Source of the DNA: Flavilitoribacter sp020436695
GTDB taxonomy: Bacteria > Bacteroidota > Bacteroidia > Chitinophagales > Saprospiraceae
Length of the DNA: 64,000 nucleotides
NCBI GenBank assembly: GCA_041392665.1
Contig: JAWKLQ010000044.1
Span: 1-64,000 of the forward strand
Direction: 5' to 3'
The position numbers and the translations under genes are program-made. Numbering within the stretch: the first letter of the stretch is position 1; each line of letters starts with the position of its first letter. Below are positions 1 through 8,305 of this stretch, piece by piece. The notes beneath the pieces were generated by a model. It had not been told where the DNA came from. It did not search any database and saw nothing but the letters and a program-made list of their open reading frames with translations.

Positions 1-2
1 GC

Positions 3-674
3 CAACAATGGTATCGGGCCAATGATCGCGGCAATCGGTTCGAGGGCAGTTACACCCGCAAGGTGAGTAATCCCTCTATCAGCCTGGTAAGTCTGACCGG
101 AAATTTGCCGGCCTACACTTTTGGAGAAAAACAAAGCTTGCAGGTTCGCTTTTTTAGTCCGGATGTGGAGGAATATAATCTGCATGCTGAAGAGCTTCGG
201 GTGTCTCAATTCTATTGGATGGAAGATAAAGATCAGAAAAGTCGGGGAGGCTGGAATACTTTTTCCGATTGGCAGGTGGATTATTTTTTAAAAAGACTGT
301 CCATTGATCATCGGAATCTGGGCGTGCTGGTCTATCTGGGAGACAAGGCAGATCGCCATTTTGCTCCGGCATTTATCGTCTTGCCCCAGGAAAGTTCCCC
401 CCCTGAGATTTACATAGCACAGATCCGCCTTGGGCGTCCCAGCAGTGGAGGAAGTTTCAGTCTTTATAAAGGCCGATCCAAGATCTCCGCTGAGCTTATC
501 CTCGAACAAGCTATTAGTAAGAAGTCTTCCGGCACCGTTTTCCCGATCGTCATTCCCTTCGAGACTCTGAAGAAAGATGGAGATTGGTATACGGTCGAGA
601 TCAATTTGAAAGAAGCAAGAACAGGAGATCCCTTCACCTACAGTTTTTCTTTTTTTCACTTCCCCAAATCTTGA
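3..674 (+). CDS. Unrecognised protein, C-terminal part (5' end outside window)
   Basis: The reading frame is open to the left edge, so the gene starts outside the window; the GTG at 63 is an internal codon and not a convincing start. The visible 223 residues are rich in alternating hydrophobic and polar stretches, suggesting a beta-sheet fold, with no signal peptide or membrane segment in the visible part. I recognise no family. The stop is 5 bases before the ATG of the EAD11-transmembrane gene, so the two are very probably co-transcribed and may belong to one conflict-type module. Function unknown. Confidence 0.6.
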   Translation, partial: QQWYRANDRGNRFEGSYTRKVSNPSISLVSLTGNLPAYTFGEKQSLQVRFFSPDVEEYNLHAEELRVSQFYWMEDKDQKSRGGWNTFSDWQVDYFLKRLSIDHRNLGVLVYLGDKADRHFAPAFIVLPQESSPPEIYIAQIRLGRPSSGGSFSLYKGRSKISAELILEQAISKKSSGTVFPIVIPFETLKKDGDWYTVEINLKEARTGDPFTYSFSFFHFPKS

Positions 675-679
675 AATTT

Positions 680-1990
680 ATGGTGCCCCCATTCATCGAA
701 CAACTCCAAAAACTAATTGCGGAGGATAATTTGGAGGATGTTGCAAAGGTATTACAAGAGAATGGCCAATGGCTATCCGAAACGACCAGAGAAGAGGTAT
801 CATCGCTCTCGGGTCGCCTTCAGCAGGTGCGTCAACAAGAATGGAAAGGAACTATTTCTCACGAAAATGTGCAATTGGAGTGGAATAGGATTAGAGAAGC
901 ATTGATCCGGATCGTTCAATTCTACGCCAGATCCCCCGAGGAACGCGCCCGGGTGGCACTGAAAAAAAAACTGAAGTGGTTGATCCCTCTAGTAGTATAC
1001 CTACTGGTAACGGCAGGCTTGCTGTGGTGGTTGTTACAACCGCAGTCTTCCTTTAAGATGGACGCTGATCTGTTGGTGGAAAGACTCACCTTTCAATATT
1101 TGGAGGGACCTGCCAATTTCGCACGGGGTAAACTGGAGTCCTGCTTTATCCAGAATTTTGACTCAATTGAATTGGAAGGAGACCGGCTGCTTTGGGCTAA
1201 GGAATCCGGCGATCGGTGGAATGCTTCGCAAGATCTGACCTCCGGGATTGTTCTTACAGCGAATGAAAACATTTCGGGGATCGGTGTTCATTTTGGACCG
1301 GCGCAGTTGGAAAGGCTCTTTCCTGCTCCCGGCGCTTTGCTCACCTTCAGCCAATCTGAAGACGCCCCGTATTTAGTCCAAATGACCGTCCATCAAAACG
1401 AAGGCTTAAGAAGCGAATGGAACCTCCAGGACAGTATGGATCTCGAAGTTGAAATGGTCACGCTGAAAGGAGTAGATGGAGTTTCCAGCTTTTATGCTCC
1501 TACCCAAATGCGGCTCTTTCCCGGTAAAGATCGGGCAAGAGAGGTAAGAATTACCAGCTTCCCGGGGACTTCACATTTTGATATGGAATTCAAGGCCAAT
1601 ATTGAGATAGAGGCCCAAAATCTACTCATTTCTGAACCTGGCTTTTATCAACCATTGGAATCCCTCGCTGTACCGACATTGTTAGCTGGGCAGATCCGAA
1701 TCGGAGGATCAGACCAACAGCCATTGAGGCTCATTGAAATTTCCGAAGGAGAGGCACTGGATGTAGATACACAAGAACCTCTTTCCCTCAAGCATATTGG
1801 TTTCGGAGAAAAGGGGATTACCATCAAGTTAGCTGGGATTGTCCGGGAAATTGAAACAGGCAGAGACCACGAAAGCAGAAACCCTTCCCGGATAGAGTGG
1901 TTATGGCATACTCAGAAATGGATGATAGCTGCTGTAGTCCTTGTGCTTCTGGGTTTGGTCCCATTTATTCTTAAAAATAAAAGATCATGA
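680..1990 (+). CDS. EAD11-like death-domain membrane protein
   Basis: About 436 residues from the ATG at 680, chosen because the frame upstream of it overlaps the previous gene and reads as non-protein-like. Residues 1-80 resemble Effector-Associated Domain 11, a small helical adaptor of bacterial conflict systems: a FIEQLQKLIAE start, a central SLSGRLQQVRQQE segment and the WNRIREALIRIV end are typical. A basic stretch and a transmembrane helix follow (about 97-119), then roughly 290 residues of probable extracytoplasmic beta-rich sequence, a second helix (about 413-432) and a short basic tail. This predicts a cytosolic EAD facing partners and a domain outside the inner membrane. EADs usually pair homotypically with an EAD-linked effector (caspase-like, CHAT, protease) encoded nearby; none is complete here. 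EAD call fairly secure, role inferred. Confidence 0.7.
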   Translation: MVPPFIEQLQKLIAEDNLEDVAKVLQENGQWLSETTREEVSSLSGRLQQVRQQEWKGTISHENVQLEWNRIREALIRIVQFYARSPEERARVALKKKLKWLIPLVVYLLVTAGLLWWLLQPQSSFKMDADLLVERLTFQYLEGPANFARGKLESCFIQNFDSIELEGDRLLWAKESGDRWNASQDLTSGIVLTANENISGIGVHFGPAQLERLFPAPGALLTFSQSEDAPYLVQMTVHQNEGLRSEWNLQDSMDLEVEMVTLKGVDGVSSFYAPTQMRLFPGKDRAREVRITSFPGTSHFDMEFKANIEIEAQNLLISEPGFYQPLESLAVPTLLAGQIRIGGSDQQPLRLIEISEGEALDVDTQEPLSLKHIGFGEKGITIKLAGIVREIETGRDHESRNPSRIEWLWHTQKWMIAAVVLVLLGLVPFILKNKRS

Positions 1991-2113
1991 AAGCTGTTTA
2001 CTTGTTATCGGGCAGTCCTATCAACTCCATTGCCGACGATCGAACATTTCCCTCATCAATTGACGGCTGATCCAAAGATCCTGGAAGTCCAGAAAGGGTA
2101 TTTAGTTATTTAA
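1987..2113 (+). pseudogene. Possible frameshifted remnant after the EAD11 gene
   Basis: An ATG overlaps the TGA of the EAD11 gene (ATGA) and begins MKAVYLLSGSPIN before stopping after 27 codons at 2070. In the next frame the same region continues NSTPLPTIEHFPHQL and stops at 2113. Joined by one frameshift these give about 42 residues resembling the N-terminus of the CHAT-type effectors that often follow EAD genes, which open with a short strand and a PLPTL-like motif. It then runs into the tail of tpiA on the other strand, so any effector would be severely truncated. Low certainty: it could equally be chance coding. Confidence 0.25.
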
Positions 2114-2864
2114 AAACTCCCCGCAATCGCCAAAAAGTCCTCCGCTTTCAAAGAAGCTCCCCGATCAGACCACCATCCACATCCGGCTGGCTGAAAAGTT
2201 CTTCCGCATTGCTGGGTTTACAGCTTCCTCCGTACAAAATGGACGTGGCCTCCGCAACCTCAGCCCCGTATTTGTCAGCGATCATCTTACGGATGGCAGC
2301 GTGCATCTCCTGCGCCTGTTCCGGGCTGGCCGTACGACCGGTACCAATGGCCCAGACGGGCTCATAAGCAATAACGATCTTCCCAAAATCTTCGGCTGAC
2401 AGGTGGAAAACACTGCCGGCCAGCTGTTTTTGTACCAGCTCTACGTGGGTACCCGCTTCGCGAATATCTAGTTTCTCACCGCAACAGAAGATAGGGATAA
2501 GTCCGTGTTCCAACGCTTTATCAACTTTTGCGGCCAGCAGGGCTTCATCTTCTCCGAAATATTCACGACGCTCGGAATGCCCCAGGATCACATACTCGGC
2601 TCCCACAGATTTCAACATGGAGGCAGAAATTTCGCCGGTATAGGCCCCGCTTTCCTCCTGGTGGCAATTCTGTGCGGAGAGATGGATACCTGCTGCTCCG
2701 TCGAGTATATCGGCTACGGCCGACAGATGAATGTAAGGCGTACCCAATACCAGTGTAACACCGGCTACCGGTGCCTGGGCGGCAACTGCTTCAGCAAGCG
2801 CTTTGCCCTCGGCCAGATCATTATTCATTTTCCAGTTACCGGCAACGATCTGTTGTCTTTTCAT
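2110..2864 (-). CDS. tpiA: Triosephosphate isomerase, C-terminus frameshifted
   Basis: Interconverts dihydroxyacetone phosphate and glyceraldehyde 3-phosphate in glycolysis. Counting from the ATG at 2864, the family residues are present: N10 and K12 in GNWKMN, H96 in GHSERR, and E168 in AYEPVWAIGTGR. The annotated frame ends early at 2148 with GLIGELL, because a run of four C (2159-2162, plus strand) stands where five are needed. Adding one base restores the normal ending GASLKAEDFLAIAGSF and a stop at 2110-2112, giving 251 residues, the usual length. As the gene is normally essential and otherwise intact, a sequencing or assembly error in the homopolymer is likely; a real frameshift that swaps the last helix is the alternative. 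An upstream TTG at 2873 is a weaker start. Confidence 0.9.
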
Positions 2865-2893
2865 AAGGCTCAATCTTTATTCCCGACAGGGAT

Positions 2894-3544
2894 TTATATT
2901 TCGATATCAATTTTATCTCCCAGATATTTGGGTTGCTTTCGCAAAATAAATACATCCAGCACAGCCTTGGCACGAGCCAGGTATTCACGTATCCGCAACC
3001 AACTGCGGCGAAAGTGATGCACCTGATCACTGTTGTAGCCGATGGCATCCATACCGTAAGCCCGGGCGATAAAGACGGCTCTTTCGTTGTGAAAAGGCTG
3101 GGATATCACCGTAAACTGTTCCCGCTGAAAAACCTCCCGGCAGCGCACCACCGAATCGAGCGTGCGAAAACCGGCATAGTCGAGCGTGATACTCCGGGCC
3201 GGTACGCCCCTTTCCATCAGCGCTTCCTGCATAGCTGCCGGCTCGTTGTAATCTTTACGACTGTTATCACCGCTTACGAGCAGGTGTTTTACTTTTCCGG
3301 CCCGATACAATTCGGCAGCGGCGTCCATGCGGTTTTCAAAATACAAATTGGGCTGGCCGTCTGCCAGTTCCGGAACGGTGCCCAGCACCAGGCCGATATC
3401 ATTTGGAGGTAGTTGGTCAGGATGGTTATAGATGAAAGCCTGTGAACGGCTTTCTACCAGACGGTGGCATACGAAGATGCCCGCCACGGTACAAAGGAAC
3501 AAAATAATTATCCAAAGGCCTATTTTTCGAAGTTTTTGCCACAT
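2894..3544 (-). CDS. SanA/YdcF-like DUF218 membrane protein
   Basis: 216 residues with an N-terminal membrane helix (about 8-28) followed by a DUF218 domain, the family of E. coli SanA, ElyC and YdcF. Typical features: a strand ending IGLVLGT, then NRMDAAAELYRAGKVKHLLVSG, the EPAAMQEALMERGVP helix, and TVISQPFHNERAVFIAR near the end. SanA relatives affect envelope permeability (vancomycin exclusion at high temperature in E. coli); the biochemical activity is unclear. The gene sits between bioB and tpiA on the same strand. The family call is firm; the exact role here is not. Confidence 0.85.
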   Translation of the reverse strand: MWQKLRKIGLWIIILFLCTVAGIFVCHRLVESRSQAFIYNHPDQLPPNDIGLVLGTVPELADGQPNLYFENRMDAAAELYRAGKVKHLLVSGDNSRKDYNEPAAMQEALMERGVPARSITLDYAGFRTLDSVVRCREVFQREQFTVISQPFHNERAVFIARAYGMDAIGYNSDQVHHFRRSWLRIREYLARAKAVLDVFILRKQPKYLGDKIDIEI

Positions 3545-3552
3545 GATTTTTT

Positions 3553-3601
3553 GACGGTAGACGGTGAACTACAGACGGTAAACGAGTAGCCGTCAACCGT
3601 C
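3553..3601. repeat. GACGGT-word hairpin between bioB and the SanA-like gene
   Basis: Imperfect reiterations GACGGTAGAC, GACGGTGAAC and GACGGTAAAC are followed by the inverted form CCGTCAACCGTC, so the stretch can fold into a hairpin. It lies directly after the bioB stop and could act as a terminator or mRNA 3'-end structure. It is one of several location-specific word hairpins in the window; related GACGGT-like words are seen near 18930 and 28622-28766. Confidence 0.5.
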
Positions 3602-4708
3602 TTATTTTTTCTCCGTCTGTCTCTTGATTTTAGCTGCCTTGGTATATTGTACATTAGCGGCTATCTTATGCCCCGGGCGGCTCCATTTTTCCTTTTCTGT
3701 CTTGCCTTGTTCTGCGGCCGCTCTGTCTACCACTTCGGGGCGCTCTCCTTTGGCAAAAGGAGCGGTCGGCTCTAGTCCCAACAGATGGAACATTTCGAGA
3801 TCCTCGAACATTTCCGGATTGGGCGTGGTGAGCAGTTTATCGCCGGCGAAGATAGAGCCGGCTCCGGCCATAAAGCATAACGCCTGGCCTTCATAGCTCA
3901 TATTGGTGCGCCCTGCCGACAAGCGGATCACACTCTGCGGCATAACGATGCGGGCAGTAGCAACCATCCGGATCATATCCCAGATGGGCACGGGTTCCTG
4001 ATTTTCCATGGGAGTACCCTCTACGGCCACCAGTGCGTTGATGGGAACTGACTCCGGTTGCGGATCCAGTTCGGATAAGGTGATCAGCATCTGACAGCGA
4101 TCTGCCACCTTTTCCCCCATGCCAATGATCCCACCGGAGCAGATCGTCATTTTGGTCTTACGCACATTTTCCAGGGTGGTAATACGGTCTTCGTAACCCC
4201 GGGTAGATATGATCTCTTTGTAAAATTCTTCGGAGGAATCCAGGTTGTGATTGTAAGCATACACCCCGGCATCCGCCAGTTTTTGTGCCTGGCTTTCAGT
4301 AAGCATTCCCAAGGTGCAACACACTTCCATATCCAAGGCATTGACCGTGCGCACCAGTTCCAGCACCTGATCGAACTCCGCGTCATCCTTCACATTGCGC
4401 CAGGCGGCTCCCATACACAGGCGGCTCGATCCCAGCCCTTTGGCACGCAGAGCGGCCGTACGCACCTGCTCCGGACTCATCAGGTCATTTTTTTCAATAT
4501 CCGTGTAATACCGGGCTGCCTGCGGACAATAGGCACAGTCTTCCGGACAACCGCCTGTCTTGACGGATAAAAGAGTGCTGATCTGGACTTCCCGTGGATT
4601 GTGGAACTGCCGGTGAACGGTTGCAGCCCGAAAAACCAGTTCGAGCAAAGGCATGTTGTAGATCTCCATTACCGCATCCAGCGTCCACTTATTCTCCGAG
4701 TGATTCAT
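3602..4708 (-). CDS. bioB: Biotin synthase
   Basis: Radical SAM enzyme that inserts sulfur into dethiobiotin, the last step of biotin synthesis. The SAM-cluster motif is at C54, C58 and C61 (GGCPEDCAYCPQ), followed by the biotin-synthase landmarks VCCTLGML, YNHNLDSSEEFY, ICSGGIIGMGE and LSAGRTNM. Length of 368 residues is normal; the C-terminal tail is basic, as is common. The start MNHSENKW gives the usual N-terminus. It lies on the same strand as bioA about 2 kb upstream, with an unknown membrane protein and a ketoacyl synthase between them; bioF, bioC and bioD are not in the window. Confidence 0.97.
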   Translation of the reverse strand: MNHSENKWTLDAVMEIYNMPLLELVFRAATVHRQFHNPREVQISTLLSVKTGGCPEDCAYCPQAARYYTDIEKNDLMSPEQVRTAALRAKGLGSSRLCMGAAWRNVKDDAEFDQVLELVRTVNALDMEVCCTLGMLTESQAQKLADAGVYAYNHNLDSSEEFYKEIISTRGYEDRITTLENVRKTKMTICSGGIIGMGEKVADRCQMLITLSELDPQPESVPINALVAVEGTPMENQEPVPIWDMIRMVATARIVMPQSVIRLSAGRTNMSYEGQALCFMAGAGSIFAGDKLLTTPNPEMFEDLEMFHLLGLEPTAPFAKGERPEVVDRAAAEQGKTEKEKWSRPGHKIAANVQYTKAAKIKRQTEKK

Positions 4709-4718
4709 AGATTATCGA

Positions 4719-5300
4719 TTACGTCTTTTTTGCGCTTCGTGTACTTGCTGATCGGCGTACCATCAACAGCAAGATCAACAGGGAAGCCATCATAATTACA
4801 GCGTTCCACTCCCAGCTGAGCGGCTTACGACCGATGGCCAGATAGGCCAGATTCTCGGACATCTGATACTTGTTGCTGTCCAGTGCTTCCGGTTGTTCAA
4901 ACCGTTTGCCGGGCGGACGGATCAGGCCGAGGTATTCCTTGGGTTGCATGCCGAGGCTAACCGTATCGGCCTCACTGCCTGGCCGGCGGTTTTCCCATGC
5001 CATCAGGTTGATATGGATCTTTCGTCCCTCCCGCAGACTGTCCAGTTGAGCTTCATCAACCAGCGGATACAACACTACGGCACGGTTGTTATCAACCTTC
5101 CCGGGTGCAAAGATAAAATCTCCTGTGATTTGGGCATCACTTAATTGGATAAAGTCCTTTTTACTCAGATCCGTCTGGCTCAGATCTTTCATGGCAAACA
5201 CCTGCAATTTACCGGTTCCAAACTGCTGGGAGATCAGGCCGCTACAGCCATTGATCAGGGCAGCGATACTTACAAATGTGAGAATAATGCGGAAAGTCAT
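4719..5300 (-). CDS. Unrecognised membrane protein or lipoprotein in the biotin cluster
   Basis: 193 residues. The N-terminus is hydrophobic and ends ALINGC (Cys19), which could be a lipobox or simply a membrane anchor. A middle region of about 120 residues follows, then a strong transmembrane helix near residues 163-182 and a short basic tail. The overall form (soluble domain held by membrane segments at both ends) suggests an inner-membrane protein with an extracytoplasmic domain. It ends 10 bases before bioB, so it is likely co-transcribed with it. I recognise no family, and nothing in it suggests an enzyme. Confidence 0.6.
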   Translation of the reverse strand: MTFRIILTFVSIAALINGCSGLISQQFGTGKLQVFAMKDLSQTDLSKKDFIQLSDAQITGDFIFAPGKVDNNRAVVLYPLVDEAQLDSLREGRKIHINLMAWENRRPGSEADTVSLGMQPKEYLGLIRPPGKRFEQPEALDSNKYQMSENLAYLAIGRKPLSWEWNAVIMMASLLILLLMVRRSASTRSAKKT

Positions 5301-5409
5301 AAGAGATTCTTTTAAGTGTTCTCTTCTTTAACTTCCACCGGGAATCAAAGGTTTGCAGGGGGTTGTCATAGGGTGAGGGAGTGATATGGCGATATGGTGA
5401 GTGTGACGG

Positions 5410-6573
5410 CTACTTACATACTTCCAATATCAGACTGATGGCATTTCCCCCAAACCCCATGGCATTGACCATTACACTGCTTACAGATCGCACCCGAGAT
5501 TCAGTAACCGGCAAAAAGGGAATGGAATAAATTTCCTGCCGCTGCAACATCAGCAGAGCCATTTCCAGGCTTAGTGCACCGGAAGCTCCCAGCGTGTGTC
5601 CCAGTTTCCATTTGTTGCCGGTCAGGAAGGGCATTTGTTTGCCCAATACAGTATCAATGGCGTAACGTTCGGCGGCATCACCGAGGCGGGTTCCCGGGGC
5701 ATGGCAAATGACCACATCTACCTGGTCTTCTCCGTACTCACTCAATGCCTGCCGCATGGCGCGGGTAATAGCGTCACCCCGGGCAGAGACGGAGGTAGGC
5801 GTAGTGGGTATTTCCTGGGCAAAACCAATGCCTCTTATCCAGGCCAGCGGGCGAACAGCATTCGCTTCCAGCAGGTACAAGGCCGCTCCCTCGCCCAGCA
5901 CCATACTGTTGTTATGTATTTCCGGATCGAAGCTACGACATGGATATGCAGCCGGTTCGGGATCTGCATAGATGCGCAGGGCCTTCATTTGTGCCAGCGT
6001 GAAAGGCGTCAACGGTGCCTCACTGCCGCCCGCCAGGAATCGCTGACAACGCCCTGATTCCAGCCAGGCCACTCCGTTTGCAATCGCCTGCAGGGCCGTA
6101 CTACAGGTAACCGAATGGCTGATAGCCGGGCCTTCTATATTCAAATAAGCTCCCAGCCAGGAGGAAATGTTGCCCAGCGTTGTTGTAGGTGAAGCCAGAG
6201 GAGAAAGTTTACCAGTTCCTTCGTTCGTAAATTGAGCAAAATGTTGCTCCCAAAGCCCGGTGGCCCCCCGGGAGGAACCGATATTGATACCGGTAACCAA
6301 ACCATCACGCTGCACCAGTTCCTCCTTAAGTTGGTCCGCAGCTAATAGCGCCAATAATACGGACCGATCTATCTGTTCGGCAAACCGGCCTCTTTGATAC
6401 AATGCACCGGTGGGCAAAGGGGGGTTGGATAAAGCCCCTTCCCAATCACCGGTCGACTTATTCTGCTGTAAATAGGATTCCTGCTGCTGATAGGCCCGAA
6501 CAACTGCTTCCCGGTCCGTACCCAGGGCGGAAACAGCGCCCCAGGCAGTTATACCGATATTTTTTATCATCAC
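5410..6573 (-). CDS. Beta-ketoacyl-ACP synthase (KAS I/II type)
   Basis: 387 residues of the FabF/FabB fold, a decarboxylating Claisen condensation enzyme. The catalytic triad can be placed at C157 (SVTCSTALQ), H291 (ICHAPGTRLGD, where most relatives have HGTGT) and H326 (KWKLGHTLGASGALSLE), with the supporting lysine K323. The C-terminus ends NAMGFGGNAISLI, close to the family GFGGxN motif. Shorter than housekeeping FabF (about 410) and more divergent, so it is probably a specialised paralogue. It sits 64 bases downstream of bioA on the same strand, which suggests a part in making the pimeloyl precursor, or another dedicated chain; that role is inferred from position alone. Confidence 0.85.
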   Translation of the reverse strand: MMIKNIGITAWGAVSALGTDREAVVRAYQQQESYLQQNKSTGDWEGALSNPPLPTGALYQRGRFAEQIDRSVLLALLAADQLKEELVQRDGLVTGINIGSSRGATGLWEQHFAQFTNEGTGKLSPLASPTTTLGNISSWLGAYLNIEGPAISHSVTCSTALQAIANGVAWLESGRCQRFLAGGSEAPLTPFTLAQMKALRIYADPEPAAYPCRSFDPEIHNNSMVLGEGAALYLLEANAVRPLAWIRGIGFAQEIPTTPTSVSARGDAITRAMRQALSEYGEDQVDVVICHAPGTRLGDAAERYAIDTVLGKQMPFLTGNKWKLGHTLGASGALSLEMALLMLQRQEIYSIPFLPVTESRVRSVSSVMVNAMGFGGNAISLILEVCK

Positions 6574-6637
6574 TCCCCTTTTCTGATACTACGATGGTTT
6601 GATGCTGCAATACTACGATAATCAGTGCATCACGGCA

Positions 6638-7936
6638 TCACTTCCCATTAGTTTCCAAAGAGGAAAAGCTCTCCAGCGCTTCTTCCAGTGCCAGATAGAT
6701 GGCCGCCAACTGTTCATCGGTAATGCAATATGGGGTCATCACATATACGACGTTACCCAATGGACGGAGAATAATGCCTCTCTCCAGAAAAAATTCGTAC
6801 AACCGATCACGAAGGTCATTGAAATAAGAAGTCTCCTCCGGAGTATGGAATTCCAAAGCCAGAATGGTACCCTGCGAACGGATATCTGTCAAAGCGGGAT
6901 GGCTTCGATGGCGATCCCTGAAATCGGCATGTTGTCGGCTTATGGAAGCTATGCGTTCCGTACAGGCCAGGGCCAGCGTCAGATCAAGGCTGGCAAGTGC
7001 AGCGGCGCAGCCCAGCGGATTGGCAGTAAAAGAATGCCCGTGATAAAAGGTCCTCTTCTTATCGTCGGAATAAAATGTCGAAAAAACTTCTTCCGTGCAG
7101 GCCGTTATGGCCAATGGCAAAGTACCGCCGGTGAGTCCTTTGGCCATACAGATCAGATCCGGCCCCTGGTGGAGATAATCGCAGGCAAACAGCTTCCCGG
7201 TCCGGCCAAAGCCGGTCATCACCTCATCGGCAATGGTAAGCACCCCCTGCTCTCTACAACACGCCAAAAGCGGCTCCAGAGCTTCTGGTTGATACATCAA
7301 CATTCCACCGGCTCCCATGATAAGCGGCTCGAAGATGAAGGCACAGTGATTTCCTTTTTTCAGTAAGTCCTCCATGGCGGCCAGGCTCTCGGCTTCCCGT
7401 CCAGGTAAAGGCGCAGGAATGCGGTCCACCCGAAACAGATGTTCTGCAAATGCACCGAAGAGGGCGAGATCACCGCCAAGCGACATGGCACCAAAGGTTT
7501 CCCCGTGAAAAGCATGATCAAACGCAATAATGCCGGGGCGTTTTTCTCCCTGATTGTAAAAGTATTGAATGGCCATTTTCACGGCGATCTCCACTGCGGT
7601 GGAGCCGTTGTCCGAATAAAAGATCCGATCCATATGTCCGGGGAGCAACGGCAGGAGGCGTTCGGCCAGTTCAACGGCCGGGGGATGGGTAAATCCGGAG
7701 AAGATCACGTGCTCCAGCATAAGTGCCTGCTGGTAAATCCGCTCGGCAATCACCGGGTGGCTATGGCCATGGATATTTACCCACCACGAAGAAACGGCAT
7801 CGATCAGCTGACGACCGTCTTCAGTATATAGCAAAGCTCCCTTTCCTCCCACAATGGGCAAAGGAGCCGGTGCAGTCTTCATTTGTGTGTAAGGATGCCA
7901 GATGCAGCGGGCATCGCGGGATTGAAGGTCGGTCAT
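6638..7936 (-). CDS. bioA: Adenosylmethionine-8-amino-7-oxononanoate aminotransferase
   Basis: PLP-dependent class III aminotransferase that converts KAPA to DAPA in biotin synthesis, using S-adenosylmethionine as amino donor. Diagnostic features: IWHPYTQMK near the N-terminus, SSWWVNIHGHSHP, the SDNGSTAVEIAVKMA helix, FHGETFGAMS, IADEVMTGFGRTG, and the PLP lysine K266 in MAKGLTGGTLPL. Length 432 is typical. It is the first gene of a minus-strand run bioA - ketoacyl synthase - membrane protein - bioB. Confidence 0.97.
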   Translation of the reverse strand: MTDLQSRDARCIWHPYTQMKTAPAPLPIVGGKGALLYTEDGRQLIDAVSSWWVNIHGHSHPVIAERIYQQALMLEHVIFSGFTHPPAVELAERLLPLLPGHMDRIFYSDNGSTAVEIAVKMAIQYFYNQGEKRPGIIAFDHAFHGETFGAMSLGGDLALFGAFAEHLFRVDRIPAPLPGREAESLAAMEDLLKKGNHCAFIFEPLIMGAGGMLMYQPEALEPLLACCREQGVLTIADEVMTGFGRTGKLFACDYLHQGPDLICMAKGLTGGTLPLAITACTEEVFSTFYSDDKKRTFYHGHSFTANPLGCAAALASLDLTLALACTERIASISRQHADFRDRHRSHPALTDIRSQGTILALEFHTPEETSYFNDLRDRLYEFFLERGIILRPLGNVVYVMTPYCITDEQLAAIYLALEEALESFSSLETNGK

Positions 7937-7937
7937 A

Positions 7938-8006
7938 AGTCGGGTGTTGGAGTGTTTGGGTGTTGATGTGTTAGGATGCTCAGGTATTGGGGTGCTGAGG
8001 TTTACG
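7938..8006. repeat. GGTGTTG-word repeat upstream of bioA
   Basis: Imperfect reiteration of GGTGTTGGAGTG / GGTGTTGATGTG / AGGTATTGGGGTG words immediately before the bioA start. It is related to the words in the uvrA leader (19094-19241) and at 52277-52334. No clear inverted arm is seen here. Function unknown. Confidence 0.45.
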
Positions 8007-8026
8007 GAAATACGCTAAATACAGCT

Positions 8027-8305
8027 CTACTTCCTTTTGTTTCTCAGATACCTGATAAAGCCGAGGATCTTAGATCTTGTATAATCGACCTGCTGATGGA
8101 GTTGAACAACCTCTTCATTGGATAGATAATTTATGTCTTCCAGCAAGTAGATCATACTTTTCACCTCATTAGCGGAACTTTGCGCAAAATCTAAAAACCT
8201 TATGGTCTCCAAATTTGAGTAGCGTCCAAAGCCTTCAGCGACGTTATTCATAACTGATACACTTGCTCGTCTTAATTGATCTTTGGTACCCCAATCTTTC
8301 TTATT
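8027..8305 (-). pseudogene. Truncated four-helix bundle (rRNA intervening-sequence type) protein
   Basis: The frame reads KKDWGTKDQLRRASVSV, then VAEGFGRYSNLETIRFLDF, then YLLEDINYLSNEEV, the signature of the small four-helix bundle family first found in 23S rRNA intervening sequences. The family is normally about 115-125 residues, but here the first 35 or so residues (the helix containing LKVWQKA) are missing: the frame runs upstream into the end of the RidA-like gene and meets a stop at 8306-8308. The ATG at 8251 would give only 74 residues starting inside helix 2. It is probably a 5'-truncated remnant; a shortened expressed form cannot be excluded. Confidence 0.6.

Noticed and set aside
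584..679. Extended start for the EAD11 gene at 584
   Set aside because: The 32 extra codons overlap the upstream gene out of frame and read as phenylalanine-rich, unlike EAD11 N-termini.
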